DNA of 64,000 nucleotides from MFD01275-c22 sp963705885 (GCA_963705885.1 OY970120.1:682001-746000), one strand, 5' to 3'; counted from the first letter of the stretch, positions 41,869 through 51,819 are shown. Program-made: numbers and translations. The notes: generated from the sequence alone by a model not told the origin.

Positions 41869-42861
41869 TCAGCCCTTGCGGGCGGAGCCCTCGTCGATCT
41901 TCTCCGTGTCGCGCCGCGGCAGCTGGATGGTGTCCTCGGCCCGGGTCATCCCCGCCTGCAGCTCACGTCCGCGTTCCATCTCGGCGTTGAACTGCGCGCC
42001 GAGCAGCAGGGCGATGTTCGAGATCCACAGCCACATCAGGAAGATGATCACCGCCGCCAGTGAGCCGTACGTCTTGTTGAACGAGCCGAAGTTCGCGACG
42101 TACAGGGCAAAGACGGCCGATGCCGCGATCCAGATGACGAGCGCCAGCAGGCCGCCGATGGTGAACCACCGGAACTTCGGTTGCTCGACGTTGGGTGCCG
42201 AGTAGTACAACAGGGAGAAGATGACGCTGATCACCAGCGCCATGACCGGCCACTTGGCGAAGCTCCACAAGGTCACGGCGGTTCCGCCGATCCCGATGGC
42301 CTCACCCGCGGCCTCTGCGAGCGGGCCCGTCAGGATCAGTGCGAAGGCCACGAGAGCGACAAGGAGGATGCAGACCAGAGTCACCAGGATCTGCAGCGGA
42401 CGCAGCTTGTAGAAGGGCCTGCCCTCCTCCACCTCGTACACGACATTGGTGGCGCGGCTGAACGCACTCACGTACCCCGACGCCGACCAGAGGGCGGTCG
42501 CGAGGCCGATGACGAGGGCGAAGCCGGCGGCCGTCTGCTGCTCGGCCAGCTGCCGGATGGGTCCGGCGAACGTGTCACTCGCCGATGCCGGGCCGAGCGT
42601 GTCGACAACGCCGAGCAGCGCGTCCGTCGTCTTCTGCGGGTTGCCCACCAGCCCGACGAGGGAGGTGAGCGCCAGGGCGGCCGGGAAGATGGCCAGCACC
42701 CCGAAGTAGGTCAACGCGGCGGCGAAGTCCAGCCCGTGGTCGTCCATGAACTCCGACACCGTGCGCTTCGCGACACCCTGCCACGTGCGGCCGCTGAGCT
42801 CCGTCGGCGCATCGGGCTTGCGCCGATGATCGGGAGCAGGCCGGCTGGTCTGGTCGGGCAT
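41869..42861 (-). CDS. YihY/virulence factor BrkB family membrane protein
   Basis: A 330-residue protein with six predicted helices. It has the family pattern DHGLDFAAALTYFGVLAIFP near residue 42 and GSLAAVIIFLMWLWISNIAL near 275. GAQFNAEMERGRELQAG follows at the C-terminal end. The family was once called ribonuclease BN in error and has no proven biochemical function. AGGAG precedes ATG 42861; GTG 42867 is a less likely start. Confidence 0.9.
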   Translation of the reverse strand: MPDQTSRPAPDHRRKPDAPTELSGRTWQGVAKRTVSEFMDDHGLDFAAALTYFGVLAIFPAALALTSLVGLVGNPQKTTDALLGVVDTLGPASASDTFAGPIRQLAEQQTAAGFALVIGLATALWSASGYVSAFSRATNVVYEVEEGRPFYKLRPLQILVTLVCILLVALVAFALILTGPLAEAAGEAIGIGGTAVTLWSFAKWPVMALVISVIFSLLYYSAPNVEQPKFRWFTIGGLLALVIWIAASAVFALYVANFGSFNKTYGSLAAVIIFLMWLWISNIALLLGAQFNAEMERGRELQAGMTRAEDTIQLPRRDTEKIDEGSARKG

Positions 42862-43034
42862 CGACACTCCTGAGACGGGACGAGGCCACGGACCGACGCC
42901 GGGCCTGACGCGAGCCTCACCGGTGGGGCGGCGGCGAAACAGTGCGGCGCTTCAAACCGGCATGACAGTTGTGTGACGACCCGGCCGGACGACGACGGCC
43001 GGCCCCGTGCCGCAACGGTCGAACCGGTGGGACC

Positions 43035-45665
43035 TCAGCGGCCGCGGACCCGGATGCGGTGCGCGGCGGAGCGGACACCGGCACTGACGGCCACGACCCG
43101 TACGGTCGAGCGGACCCGGACACGCAGCGCGGCCGTGCCCTGGGCCGACGGGGTGACCTTGCGCGTCACGGTCTTGCCGTTCTTGACCGTCTTGACCAGG
43201 ACCGTCGCCTTCTGCCGCGGCATCAGGCCGTCGAGCACCAGCCGCACCATCGCACCCTTGCGGACCCTGGTGGGTCCGTCGACCGACGGGTGCGCCGGGA
43301 CGTCGACGGACGCCGAGGCCCAGGACGAGAGCGCCGCCTCGTTGGCGGCCCGAACGCTGGGCCTGCGTGAACCCGGCACGACGCCGCCGAACGTGACGCT
43401 GGTGCGGTCGGGCGCGACGACCTTGCGCACCCCGTTGAGCCGCACGACGTAGCGGCTGAGCGGGACGCCTCCGGTGTCCGCCGGTGGCGTCCAGGAGACG
43501 GTCACCTTCCCCCGCCTGCTGGAGGTCGCGACGACGTCACCGGGCGGGGCCGGGGGCAGCGCGGCGATGACGCGGACGGGAGCCGAGGCGACGCCTGCCG
43601 ACACCACGCGGTAGTCGGCGGTGACCGGCACCGGCACGCTGAGCCCGACCGTGCCCGCGGCCGAGGCGGTGCCCGAGGCGACCGTCGTCCAGCCCGAGCC
43701 GCCGACCGGCCAGGACTCCACCGTGACCGGGACCGAGGGGGCCAGGCCGCTCGCCCGCGCCGGCGTCGAGCTGCCGGCCAGCACGACGGGCGCGACGGTG
43801 GCGGTCGGCGTCAGGCTGGTCGGGCCCGACCTCGAGCCGCCCGAGTCGTCGAGGGTGACGGTCGCCGAGCCGGCCTCGCTCGTCAGCACCACCGACGCGG
43901 TGCGGCCGCTGACCGAGGACGTCGCCCTGGTCGTGGAGGCGGGCACACCGGCGGCCCGGGGGGTGATGACGGTCAGCCAGGACAGCGACGTGCCCTTCTG
44001 CGTCGCCCGCACCGAGGGGGCCGGGGACAGCTCGGCGTAGGCCTGGCTGTTCCAGCCGCGCATCGGGGCGCGACGGCCCTTGGCCACGTCCAGCGGTGCG
44101 CCACCGGAGGTGAAGAGCATCGAGACGTCGGCACCGGCGCCGGACGTGTGCGCCTCGTCGGCGTCGAGCCGGACCTTCCGGTCCCGTCCGAGCCCCCACT
44201 GCTGGCTGGCCTTGACCGTGCGGTCGGCGTCGAGCCGGTCCCAGACGAGCAGCACGTCCTCGACCCGGTCATAGGCGACCGTGCGGGTCAGGGTGACGCC
44301 GCGGTAGCCGCGGTCGACGACGGTCGCGATGTCCAGACCCTTGGCCTGCGTCGTGCGCAGGTCCGGCCGCGGGTTCGTGCGCGGCACCCCGTGCACGAGC
44401 ACGACGTTGTGGGCGGCGCGCGACACGACGAAGCTGCGGGTCGTGCCGTAGGTGTAGCGCCACTGCCCGGTGTCGAGCAGGAGCGGCGACCCGTGCGCGT
44501 AGAGCGTCACCGCCGCGGAGTCGTCGTGTGCGTGCGGGATGCCGTCGCCCCTGCCCGCGCGGACACTGAAGAACGTCTCGTCGGCGAGCGCCCGCCCGCC
44601 GCCGCCCCAGCCGGAGCGGCCGAACACGTAGCCGCCGTCGAACCTCGCGAAGGTCTCGCTCGGCGGGGCGCCGCTGGCGCCGCTGGTCGCGGCGAACTCG
44701 GCCGCCGTGCCCGCCCAGCGCCTCGGCTCGAGCGGCTCGGGGCTGGTGTCGCCCAGCGCCTCGACGCGCCCGTCGGGCCGTGTCGCGTGGGCGATGAACC
44801 CGGGAGTCGCGTCCACCCGCAGCAGCTCTGCCGGGACGGGGTCACCGGCGAGGCGCAGCCGCTGGGCTGCCTGCTGGAACCACCGGTAGTTGTTGACCGC
44901 GTAGGTGAGCGCGCCCTCCTCGTCGGAGCCGTCGCCGTGGACGAGGCGGACCGCCAGGCTGCGCTCGCGGGTGATCGCCAGCCGTCGCCAGGCCGGCCGG
45001 CCGACGGCCACGCCGATCGCGTAGAGGCCCATCGACTGGTGCAGCGAGGCGTTGTTCACGCCCTCGTAGCGCCGGTAGTCGGCCATCATCTCGCCGTGCT
45101 TCTTCAGCGCCTTGCGGAGCCAGCGCTGCTGGCCGCGGGGGCCGGCGGCGGCGCAGACGAGCACCTGGGCGCGGAAGCCCTCGTAGATCGGCGGGCCCCA
45201 GGCGTAGCGGCTGCTGCGCCCGCCCGGCTTGTTGTCGCGGACCCAGTCGCGCAGCAGGAAGTAGAAGCGGTCCAGCATCGCCGGGTCGCCGGCCTTGACC
45301 CCGCGCCGCAGCAGCGGCAGCAGGTAGTGCAGCGAGTGCATGTGCCCCTTGCCGCTGCTGTCCAGCGTGCTGACCGGCTTCCACGTGGGGTTCTTCCGCA
45401 GCCGGAACCACCCGTAGACGCCGAGGTCGGCGCGGCCCGCCATGAGCTGCTCGGCGGCCTTCTTCGTGCCGCGCTGGCCCCGGCCCAGCCCGATGCTGCA
45501 CTGCGCCTTCGCGGCCACCTGGTCCACGCGCGGGACGCCTCCCGCGGCGGCGGCCGGCGGGCCGGTCACGGTGCCGACCAGGAGGCCGGCGGTCAGGGCC
45601 GCTGCCAGCGAGGCGGCGACAGGTCGACGGGTGCGCGGGCGCACGTCGGGTCCCCCCGAGATCAC
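43035..45665 (-). CDS. Secreted heparinase II/III-like polysaccharide lyase
   Basis: An 876-residue exported protein. The signal region is RPVAASLAAALTAGLLVGTV with a cleavage site after about AAAA. An alpha-toroid domain covers about residues 60-330 (WFRLRKNPTWKP, YEGVNNASLHQSMGLYAIGV). It is followed by a beta-sandwich with GIPHAHDDSAAVTLYAHGSP, the histidine motif of heparinase II/III-like lyases. Downstream are a fibronectin-III-like domain (PPGDVVATSSRRGKVTVSWT) and a terminal beta region. It probably acts on an acidic polysaccharide. GTG 45665 has GGGGAG upstream. Confidence 0.85.
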   Translation of the reverse strand: MISGGPDVRPRTRRPVAASLAAALTAGLLVGTVTGPPAAAAGGVPRVDQVAAKAQCSIGLGRGQRGTKKAAEQLMAGRADLGVYGWFRLRKNPTWKPVSTLDSSGKGHMHSLHYLLPLLRRGVKAGDPAMLDRFYFLLRDWVRDNKPGGRSSRYAWGPPIYEGFRAQVLVCAAAGPRGQQRWLRKALKKHGEMMADYRRYEGVNNASLHQSMGLYAIGVAVGRPAWRRLAITRERSLAVRLVHGDGSDEEGALTYAVNNYRWFQQAAQRLRLAGDPVPAELLRVDATPGFIAHATRPDGRVEALGDTSPEPLEPRRWAGTAAEFAATSGASGAPPSETFARFDGGYVFGRSGWGGGGRALADETFFSVRAGRGDGIPHAHDDSAAVTLYAHGSPLLLDTGQWRYTYGTTRSFVVSRAAHNVVLVHGVPRTNPRPDLRTTQAKGLDIATVVDRGYRGVTLTRTVAYDRVEDVLLVWDRLDADRTVKASQQWGLGRDRKVRLDADEAHTSGAGADVSMLFTSGGAPLDVAKGRRAPMRGWNSQAYAELSPAPSVRATQKGTSLSWLTVITPRAAGVPASTTRATSSVSGRTASVVLTSEAGSATVTLDDSGGSRSGPTSLTPTATVAPVVLAGSSTPARASGLAPSVPVTVESWPVGGSGWTTVASGTASAAGTVGLSVPVPVTADYRVVSAGVASAPVRVIAALPPAPPGDVVATSSRRGKVTVSWTPPADTGGVPLSRYVVRLNGVRKVVAPDRTSVTFGGVVPGSRRPSVRAANEAALSSWASASVDVPAHPSVDGPTRVRKGAMVRLVLDGLMPRQKATVLVKTVKNGKTVTRKVTPSAQGTAALRVRVRSTVRVVAVSAGVRSAAHRIRVRGR

Positions 45666-45843
45666 GATGAGCTCTCCCCAGCATTCGGTGCCGTGCGGTC
45701 TCCGCGCCGTGTCGCGCGGTGCGCCCGGGAGCAGCCGGGCGTCCGGTCAAGTATCGGCCCGGTTGGTCCGCTTCGTAAGTGTTTGCGGTAACTCGGCGCG
45801 CCCGCCCGGTAGATCGTACGCGTGCGGGTGAGAGGGTTGACCC

Positions 45844-46785
45844 GTGCCTCTCGACCGCCGCCGGCGACCGCCGCGGGCGGCGGTGTGGCTGGTGGGCGTC
45901 GCGGTGGCGTGCGCGGCGCTGACCGCGCTGACCTACGTCCTGGCGGTGCACACCACGCGGGGGCGGCTGCTCGACGGTGCCTCGCTACGGGGGGCGGTGG
46001 AGAGCCGGTCTGACCTGACGAGCGCCGTCGAGGGCCTGCTCGACGTGGTCTCGGTCGCCTCGCTGCTGGGGGCCGGCGTCCTGCTGGCGCTGATCGCGCT
46101 GGTGCGCTTCCGCCGCGAGCTGGCGCTGGCCGCCGTCGCGATGCTGGTCGGCGCGAACGCGACGACACAGATCCTCAAGAGGTACGTCCTCGAGCGCCCC
46201 GACCTGGGCATCCTCGAGTCGACGCCCGCGACGCTGAACAGCATGCCGAGCGGGCACAGCACGGTCGCGTTCTCCGTGGTCGTGGCGCTCGTGCTCGTGC
46301 TGCCCGTGCGGCTGCGCCCGGCGGCGGCCACCCTCGGCGTGGCCTACGCGTCGGTGGCCGCGATCAGCACGCTGTCCGCGGGATGGCACCGGCCCAGCGA
46401 CTCGATCGCCGCGTTCCTCGTCGTGGGGTCGTGGGCCGCCCTCGTCGGCGCCGTCCTGGTCCTCCACCACGCGGACAGGCAGCCGGCGCCGACGGGCGAC
46501 ACCCACCGGGGTGCCACCCGCCGGCTGGGTGCCGCGTCGGCGTACCTGCTCGCCTTCGGGGGTCTGGTGGCGGGCATCATCGTCACGACCCAGCTCGACA
46601 CCTACGGGCAGGCCGCGCAGGTGCTCGCCTACTTCGCCGGCGGCGGCCTGGTGGCCGGCACCGGCGCCGCCGTCATGGCCGCGGTGCTCGCCGTGAGCCA
46701 CCGCATCGCGCCGCGCGACAGCGAGGCGCCGGTCGGTCAGGGCTGGATGTTCTGGTTGAGGCGGAACAGGTTGTCCGGGTCGTAG
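45844..46785 (+). CDS. PAP2-family phosphatase
   Basis: A 313-residue membrane protein. It has the PAP2 active-site motifs KRYVLERPDLG, SMPSGHSTVAFS and GWHRPSD, spread over about residues 110-185. These form the phosphatidic acid phosphatase/undecaprenyl-diphosphatase site facing outside. Extra helices follow (LLAFGGLVAGIIVTTQLDTY). GTG 45844 is the start; weak GAGAGGG precedes it. The last 49 bases overlap the convergent FAD oxidase gene. Substrate unknown. Confidence 0.88.
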   Translation: MPLDRRRRPPRAAVWLVGVAVACAALTALTYVLAVHTTRGRLLDGASLRGAVESRSDLTSAVEGLLDVVSVASLLGAGVLLALIALVRFRRELALAAVAMLVGANATTQILKRYVLERPDLGILESTPATLNSMPSGHSTVAFSVVVALVLVLPVRLRPAAATLGVAYASVAAISTLSAGWHRPSDSIAAFLVVGSWAALVGAVLVLHHADRQPAPTGDTHRGATRRLGAASAYLLAFGGLVAGIIVTTQLDTYGQAAQVLAYFAGGGLVAGTGAAVMAAVLAVSHRIAPRDSEAPVGQGWMFWLRRNRLSGS

Positions 46786-48116
46786 CGGCGCTTGACCTCC
46801 TGCAGCCGGGCGAAGTTGGCGCCGTAGTTCTCGGCCACCTTCCCCTGGTCGTCCGGCGCGGCGAAGTTGATGTAGCCGCCGGGCTGCGAGTGCGGAGCGA
46901 TCGCCGCGTAGTAGTCCTTGACCCACGCCGTGTTCGCCTCGTTGTCCGCCGCGTCCGGCCACATGCCGGCGATGACGACGGCATAGGTCGCGTCGCGGTG
47001 GCCGAAGGCCGTCGCGTCCGCCGCCACGTCGTGGCAGGCGCCGTTGATCGGGTACATGTGCACCGTCGAGTTGACCACCGGCACCTTGGGGCCGTGCTCC
47101 ATGTGTGCGGCGATGGCCTCGGGCGTCAGCGGGCCGGTGAAGCTGGCCTTCCAGTAGTGCTGCAGCCCGGCCGGCACGAGAGCGTCGAACGCGCTGTTCA
47201 ACTCCTGGTAGGGCATCGCGCCGACGTGCTCGGCCACGGGGCGCGCGACGTCGCGGAACCCCTGCATGATCTTCTCGCCGTCGGCCGCCGACCCCGTCCA
47301 GCAGGACACGACCGCGACGAAGGGCTCGCCGACGCGGTCCTGCGGGACGAACGGCAGCGGTGGTGCGATCTGGAAGGCCGGGAAGCCGCCGTACTCGCGC
47401 GGCGCGTCGCGGATGAAGTCGTCGAAGTAGGCGAGCACGTCGGGCCCGTCGCTGAGCTCGAAGAACATCGGCCCGCCGTAGATCTCGCCGACGGGGTGCA
47501 CCCGGAACGTGAACTCGGTGGCGACACCGAAGTTGCCGCCGCCGCCGCGCAGTGCCCAGAACAGGTCCGGGTGCTCGGTGTCGCTCGCGGTCACGGTCTC
47601 GCCGTCGGCGGTCACGACCTGCGCCGAGAGCAGGTTGTCGCAGGACAGCCCGTAGCCACGGGAGAGGTAGCCGATGCCGCCGCCGAGGGTGAGGCCGCCG
47701 ATGCCGGTGGTCGACACGATCCCCCCGGTCGTCGCCAGCCCGTGCGCCCCGGTCGCCTCGTTGAACCCGTTCCACGTGGTGCCGCCGCCGGCCCGGGCGA
47801 CGCGACGCTCCGGGTCGACATCCACCGTCCGCATCCCCGACAGGTCCGCGACCACCGCGTCGTCGGCGGTGCCGAACCCCGGGACGCTGTGCCCCCCACC
47901 GCGCACGGCCAGCGGGCGCCCGGTCTCGCGGGCGTGGCGGACCACGGCGGCGACGTCCTTGGCGTCGGCGCACCGCACGACGGCGGCCGGGCGGCGGTCG
48001 ATCATCTGGTTGTAGACCGTGCGCGCGTCGTCATACCCGGGGTCGGACGGTGTGACCACCTCGCCGGTCACGCTCGCGGTCAGGGTCTCGATCGTCTGAG
48101 GACTCATGTCACGCAC
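46737..48116 (-). CDS. FAD-linked oxidase (BBE-like, berberine bridge type)
   Basis: A 459-residue flavoprotein. The FAD-binding domain shows RPLAVRGGGHSVPGFGTADD, GGIVSTTGIGGLTLGGGIGY and LFWALRGGGGNFGVATEFTF. The histidine in GGGHS is the usual covalent FAD site; the second (cysteinyl) attachment motif is not obvious. The C-terminal YDPDNLFRLNQNIQP is the BBE signature. GTG 48116 has AGAGG five bases upstream; ATG 48107 is an alternative. It is divergent from a LuxR-type regulator, with a perfect dyad between. Confidence 0.88.
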   Translation of the reverse strand: MRDMSPQTIETLTASVTGEVVTPSDPGYDDARTVYNQMIDRRPAAVVRCADAKDVAAVVRHARETGRPLAVRGGGHSVPGFGTADDAVVADLSGMRTVDVDPERRVARAGGGTTWNGFNEATGAHGLATTGGIVSTTGIGGLTLGGGIGYLSRGYGLSCDNLLSAQVVTADGETVTASDTEHPDLFWALRGGGGNFGVATEFTFRVHPVGEIYGGPMFFELSDGPDVLAYFDDFIRDAPREYGGFPAFQIAPPLPFVPQDRVGEPFVAVVSCWTGSAADGEKIMQGFRDVARPVAEHVGAMPYQELNSAFDALVPAGLQHYWKASFTGPLTPEAIAAHMEHGPKVPVVNSTVHMYPINGACHDVAADATAFGHRDATYAVVIAGMWPDAADNEANTAWVKDYYAAIAPHSQPGGYINFAAPDDQGKVAENYGANFARLQEVKRRYDPDNLFRLNQNIQP

Positions 48117-48210
48117 ACCTCTCGTCGCGTCGATGTCTGGTGCTCGACGTTAGGCAGCCGAGGGCGCCGGACGCATGACCGGAACTGGCTGTTTGGGCGC
48201 ACCGCGGCCC

Positions 48211-48230
48211 GATGGTCAGTTCTGACCATC
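48211..48230. promoter_or_regulatory. Perfect 9-2-9 dyad between FAD oxidase and LuxR genes
   Basis: GATGGTCAG, TT, CTGACCATC. It is centred 43 bases before the LuxR-type start and 104 bases before the oxidase start. A likely operator for the neighbouring regulator. Confidence 0.55.
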
Positions 48231-48263
48231 GACCCCTCGCCGGGCACGACCTAGCGTGACCGG

Positions 48264-51191
48264 ATGGCCGGGTGGAACCGTCCGGCGATGCCGGCGCGCT
48301 GGTCGGGCACGGGGCTCCCGAACCTCGTGGGCCGGCGGGACGAGCTCGCCACGCTGGAGGACGCCTGGTCGGCGGTCGTCGGCGGCCGGCGCCAGGTGGT
48401 GTTCATCGGGGGCGAGCCGGGAGCGGGGAAGACCCGCCTGCTCGCCGAGGCCGCGGTCCGGCTCCACGACGAGGGCGCCGCCGTGCTGCTGGGCACGTGC
48501 GTGAAGGAGTTCGGCCCGCCGTACCAGCCCTTCGTCGAGCCGGTCTCCGCGCTGCACGACGCGGTCGGTGCGGGGGAGCTGACCGCCGCGACCGGGCACT
48601 CCGACCGGCCCGGCGCCCTGCTGGACCGGCTGGCCACGATCGCCGGCAAGCGCCGGGCACGCTCACCGGACGAGGGCGCCGGGGCCGAGTACCAGCGCGA
48701 GCTCTACGACGCGGTCGTGCATGCCGTGACCGCCGCGGCCGCCGACGGGCCCGTCGTGCTCGCTCTGGAGGACCTGCAGTGGGCGGGCGCGACGGCCCTG
48801 AGCCTGCTCACCCACCTCGTGGAACGCACGTCCGAGGAGCAGCTGCTCGTGGTCGCGACCCACCGGACGACGGTGCCGGACCGCTCGGCGCCGCTGGTGC
48901 ACACGGTGGCCCAGCTCTACCGGCTCGACGGCGTGCGCCGGCTGGACCTCGCCGGGCTGGGGACCGACGACATCGCGCGCTACCTCGTCGAGGAGACCGG
49001 CGTCCCGGAGCGCCGGGTGCGCACGGCAGCCGCGGTCCTTCGCGACCAGACGGGCGGCAACCCGTTCTTCCTGCGCGAGATGTGGCGGGACCTGGCGGCT
49101 CGAGGGGGTCTCCCGGCGTTGCGCTCGGAGGGCTTCACCGCGCCGGAGTCGGTCCGTGACACGTTGCAGAGCCGGCTGGACCGGCTCGCCGAGCCGCACC
49201 GTCAGGTCCTCGAGCTGGCGGCCGTGATCGGGGAGGAGCTCGAGCTCGCCACCCTGCTCGCGGCGGGCGAGTGGACCGCCGGCACGACGCTGGCGGCGGT
49301 CGACGAGGCCGTGTCGCACGGCCTGCTGGAGCCCTCGGGGGCGGACGGCAGCCACTTCCGGTTCCCGCATGCGCTCGCCCGGACGGCGGCACTCGACCAC
49401 ATGACGCCCTCCCGCCGGGTGCAGGAGCACGCCCGGGTGGCCAAGGCGCTGGAGGACGCACCGGGTGAGCCGGCCGTACAGCGGCTGGCGCACCACTACG
49501 CGAGCGCGCGCGCCCTCGGTCACTCCGAGAAGGCTCTGCACTACCTCCTGGAGGCGGGCCGGCTGGCCGACGCGAGCCTGGCCCACGAGGAGGCCGCTCG
49601 ATGCTTCGAGCAGGCGGCCGACCTGACCGACGACGCCGCCCAGCGCGACCTGCACCGGCTCGCGGCCGCGCGCAGCCACCTGCTGGGTGGCAACTTCGCG
49701 CGCGCCCGCGACGTCTACGAGCAGGTGTGGGGCAGTCAGGACCCCGACACGCAGGTGCAGGCCGCCATCGGCTACGAGGCCGCGTCCTGGCGGCCCGGAC
49801 TGCCCGGACACCGCGCGGTCGAGCTGCTGACCGTGGCGCTGGGGACGATCGAGCACGACGAGACCGACCCCGTCTACATCACGGCGCTCGCCAGCCTCGG
49901 ACGCGCGACCGCCTTCACCGGTGCGATCAACGAGGCCACTCTCGTCGTCGGTCGCGCGATCGAGCTGGCCCGCCGCCTGGCGGACGACCGGCTGCTCGCC
50001 GACACGCTGCAGGCCAGCCTGTGGCTCGGCCTGCGCCCGCAGGACGCCCCGGCCAAGCTCGAGCGAGCCACCGAGCTCTCCCGGCTCGCCGACCGCACCG
50101 GCGACCTGGGTCAGCTCGGGCCCGCCGCCTACTTCCGCGGGGTCATCGCCTACATGAGCGGGGACCCGGTCGGCTGGGACGCGGCGCACCACGACCTGCT
50201 GCGCACAGCGCGGGTCACCGGCCAGGGGTTCTTCGCCTACATGGGCGGGTGCCTCGACTACGGCCGGCAGATGGCGTCGGGACAGCTCGACGCGGCCGAG
50301 CGCACCTGCGCCGACCTGCTGACGCTGGGCGAGTCCTTCGGCACCGACGACACGGAGGGCCCCTACGGCGTGCAGATGTTCATGCTGCGCCGCGAGACCG
50401 GCCGTCTCGACCAGGTGCGGCACCTCGTCAGCGGCGACGAGAGCCCGACCGGGCACTGGGCTCCCGGCCTTCTCGCCCTCTACACCGAGCTGGGCCTGCA
50501 GCGCCCGGCCGGGCGCTTGATGCGGTGGCTGCTCGACGAGGACCTGCACCGCTACGAGTCCTCGGCGCAGTGGCCGGCCGTCCTGGCCTTCCTGGCCGAG
50601 GCGTCGCTGTCGCTGGGCGACCAGGCCGCGGCGCACCGCCTGCGTCCGATGCTCGCCGACTTCGCCGGGCTCAACCTGGTCGCCGGGCAGTTCGTCGCGG
50701 TCTTCGGCAGCGCGGACCGGCTCCTCGGGTCGGTCGACTCGCTGCTCGGGCGTGGCGACCCGGACGAGTGGTTCGCCGCGGCCGAGGACATGGACTCGCG
50801 GATGGGCGCCAGCGCGCACCTGGCGCACACGCTCGCCGCCTGGGCCGCTCACCTCAAGCGCGCGCGGGCAGGGCCGGAGCGCGTACGCGAGCTGGTCGCC
50901 CGGTCGAGGTCGCTGGCGCAGCCCCTCGGCCTGAGCCGGGTCATGGCCGCCCTCGACGAGCTGACCGGCAGCGCACCCGCCCCGGCCGCACCCGACGGGC
51001 TCACCCCGCGGGAGACCGAGGTACTGCTCCTGGTGTGCGTCGGCAAGAGCAACCGGGCGATCGCGCGCGAGCTCGTGATCAGCGAGAACACCGCCGCCAA
51101 CCACGTGCGGAGCATCCTGGCGAAGACCGGTTGCGGGAACCGCACCCAGGCCGCGCACTACGCGGCGTCCCGGGGCCTGCTGCCGCGGTAG
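48264..51191 (+). CDS. Large ATP-binding LuxR-family transcriptional regulator (LAL)
   Basis: A 975-residue regulator of the LAL/MalT type. An AAA-like ATPase domain near the N-terminus has Walker A GGEPGAGKT at residues 49-57 and the Walker B region GPVVLALEDLQWAG near 163. A long helical repeat region follows. The C-terminal LuxR HTH at about residues 910-970 reads LTPRETEVLLLVCVGKSNRA and LVISENTAANHVRSILAKTG. Such proteins respond to small ligands. No ribosome site is evident before ATG 48264. It is divergent from the FAD oxidase, its probable target. Confidence 0.92.
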   Translation: MAGWNRPAMPARWSGTGLPNLVGRRDELATLEDAWSAVVGGRRQVVFIGGEPGAGKTRLLAEAAVRLHDEGAAVLLGTCVKEFGPPYQPFVEPVSALHDAVGAGELTAATGHSDRPGALLDRLATIAGKRRARSPDEGAGAEYQRELYDAVVHAVTAAAADGPVVLALEDLQWAGATALSLLTHLVERTSEEQLLVVATHRTTVPDRSAPLVHTVAQLYRLDGVRRLDLAGLGTDDIARYLVEETGVPERRVRTAAAVLRDQTGGNPFFLREMWRDLAARGGLPALRSEGFTAPESVRDTLQSRLDRLAEPHRQVLELAAVIGEELELATLLAAGEWTAGTTLAAVDEAVSHGLLEPSGADGSHFRFPHALARTAALDHMTPSRRVQEHARVAKALEDAPGEPAVQRLAHHYASARALGHSEKALHYLLEAGRLADASLAHEEAARCFEQAADLTDDAAQRDLHRLAAARSHLLGGNFARARDVYEQVWGSQDPDTQVQAAIGYEAASWRPGLPGHRAVELLTVALGTIEHDETDPVYITALASLGRATAFTGAINEATLVVGRAIELARRLADDRLLADTLQASLWLGLRPQDAPAKLERATELSRLADRTGDLGQLGPAAYFRGVIAYMSGDPVGWDAAHHDLLRTARVTGQGFFAYMGGCLDYGRQMASGQLDAAERTCADLLTLGESFGTDDTEGPYGVQMFMLRRETGRLDQVRHLVSGDESPTGHWAPGLLALYTELGLQRPAGRLMRWLLDEDLHRYESSAQWPAVLAFLAEASLSLGDQAAAHRLRPMLADFAGLNLVAGQFVAVFGSADRLLGSVDSLLGRGDPDEWFAAAEDMDSRMGASAHLAHTLAAWAAHLKRARAGPERVRELVARSRSLAQPLGLSRVMAALDELTGSAPAPAAPDGLTPRETEVLLLVCVGKSNRAIARELVISENTAANHVRSILAKTGCGNRTQAAHYAASRGLLPR

Positions 51192-51215
51192 CGCCGTGGC
51201 GCACGTCGGGCGTGG

Positions 51216-51485
51216 TCAGACCCCGGTCAGCGACCCGTCGGCCTCGATGCGCGAGGTGACCTCGACGATCACGTCCGCGGGGAGCCCGGCCCGTTCGGCC
51301 GCCCGGCGGATCGCCTCCGCCGACGGCGCCTCGTAGAGGCAGTAGGTCTTGCGCTTGTCCGCCGAGAGGAACGAGTAGAGCCAGCGGACTCCTTCGTCGT
51401 CGTTGATGCGGTTGATGCCCGAGGCGCTGTCCGCTGTGACGTCCAGCTCGTCGGCGTACCGCCGTTCGATCATGAAGACCGGCAT
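51216..51485 (-). CDS. DUF4242-family small protein (SCO4226-like)
   Basis: An 89-residue protein of the DUF4242 family, whose founding structure, SCO4226, was described as a nickel-binding ferredoxin-like protein. The pattern VRWLYSFLSADKRKTYCLYE followed by APSAEAIRRAAERAGLPAD is characteristic. AGGGGA precedes ATG 51485. It is convergent with the LuxR-type gene. DUF4242 genes often lie near LAL regulators, so it may share a regulon with it. Confidence 0.85.
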   Translation of the reverse strand: MPVFMIERRYADELDVTADSASGINRINDDEGVRWLYSFLSADKRKTYCLYEAPSAEAIRRAAERAGLPADVIVEVTSRIEADGSLTGV

Positions 51486-51584
51486 GGGATCCCCTCCGCT
51501 CGTCGGCCAACGTACCCGCCCTGCCGACGGACGTCAGTTACGATCCCGATCGCCGTGCACAGGAAGCGGGTCAGCACCTGGTGG

Positions 51585-51675
51585 CGGAGGCGGAGGGATT
51601 TGAACCCTCGATGGGGTTGAAGCCCCAAACCGCATTAGCAGTGCGGCGCCATAGACCGGACTAGGCGACGCCTCC
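51585..51675 (-). tRNA. tRNA-Ser (anticodon GCT)
   Basis: A 91-base class II tRNA. The acceptor GGAGGCG pairs with CGCCTCC, with discriminator G. The anticodon stem CCGCA/TGCGG encloses CTGCTAA, giving GCT. A long variable arm is present (GGGGCTTCAACCCC). The T loop contains GGTTCAAATCC. Confidence 0.96.
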
Positions 51676-51819
51676 CCGCGGCGCACCGGGTGCGCCGCGC
51701 CCCAGAGGCTACCTGGCGCCGGAGCGACCCAGCAAAGCCGATGACGACGCCCCGAGACGCTTCCGCACGCGTGCGGTTACTCCACTCAGGTGACGGCGCT
51801 CGGGTGCCGAAGAACGAGT

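Noticed and set aside
45750..45770. GCCGATAC on the minus strand before the heparinase-like gene as a sigma28 promoter
   Set aside because: No TCAAG or TAAA element at the required distance.
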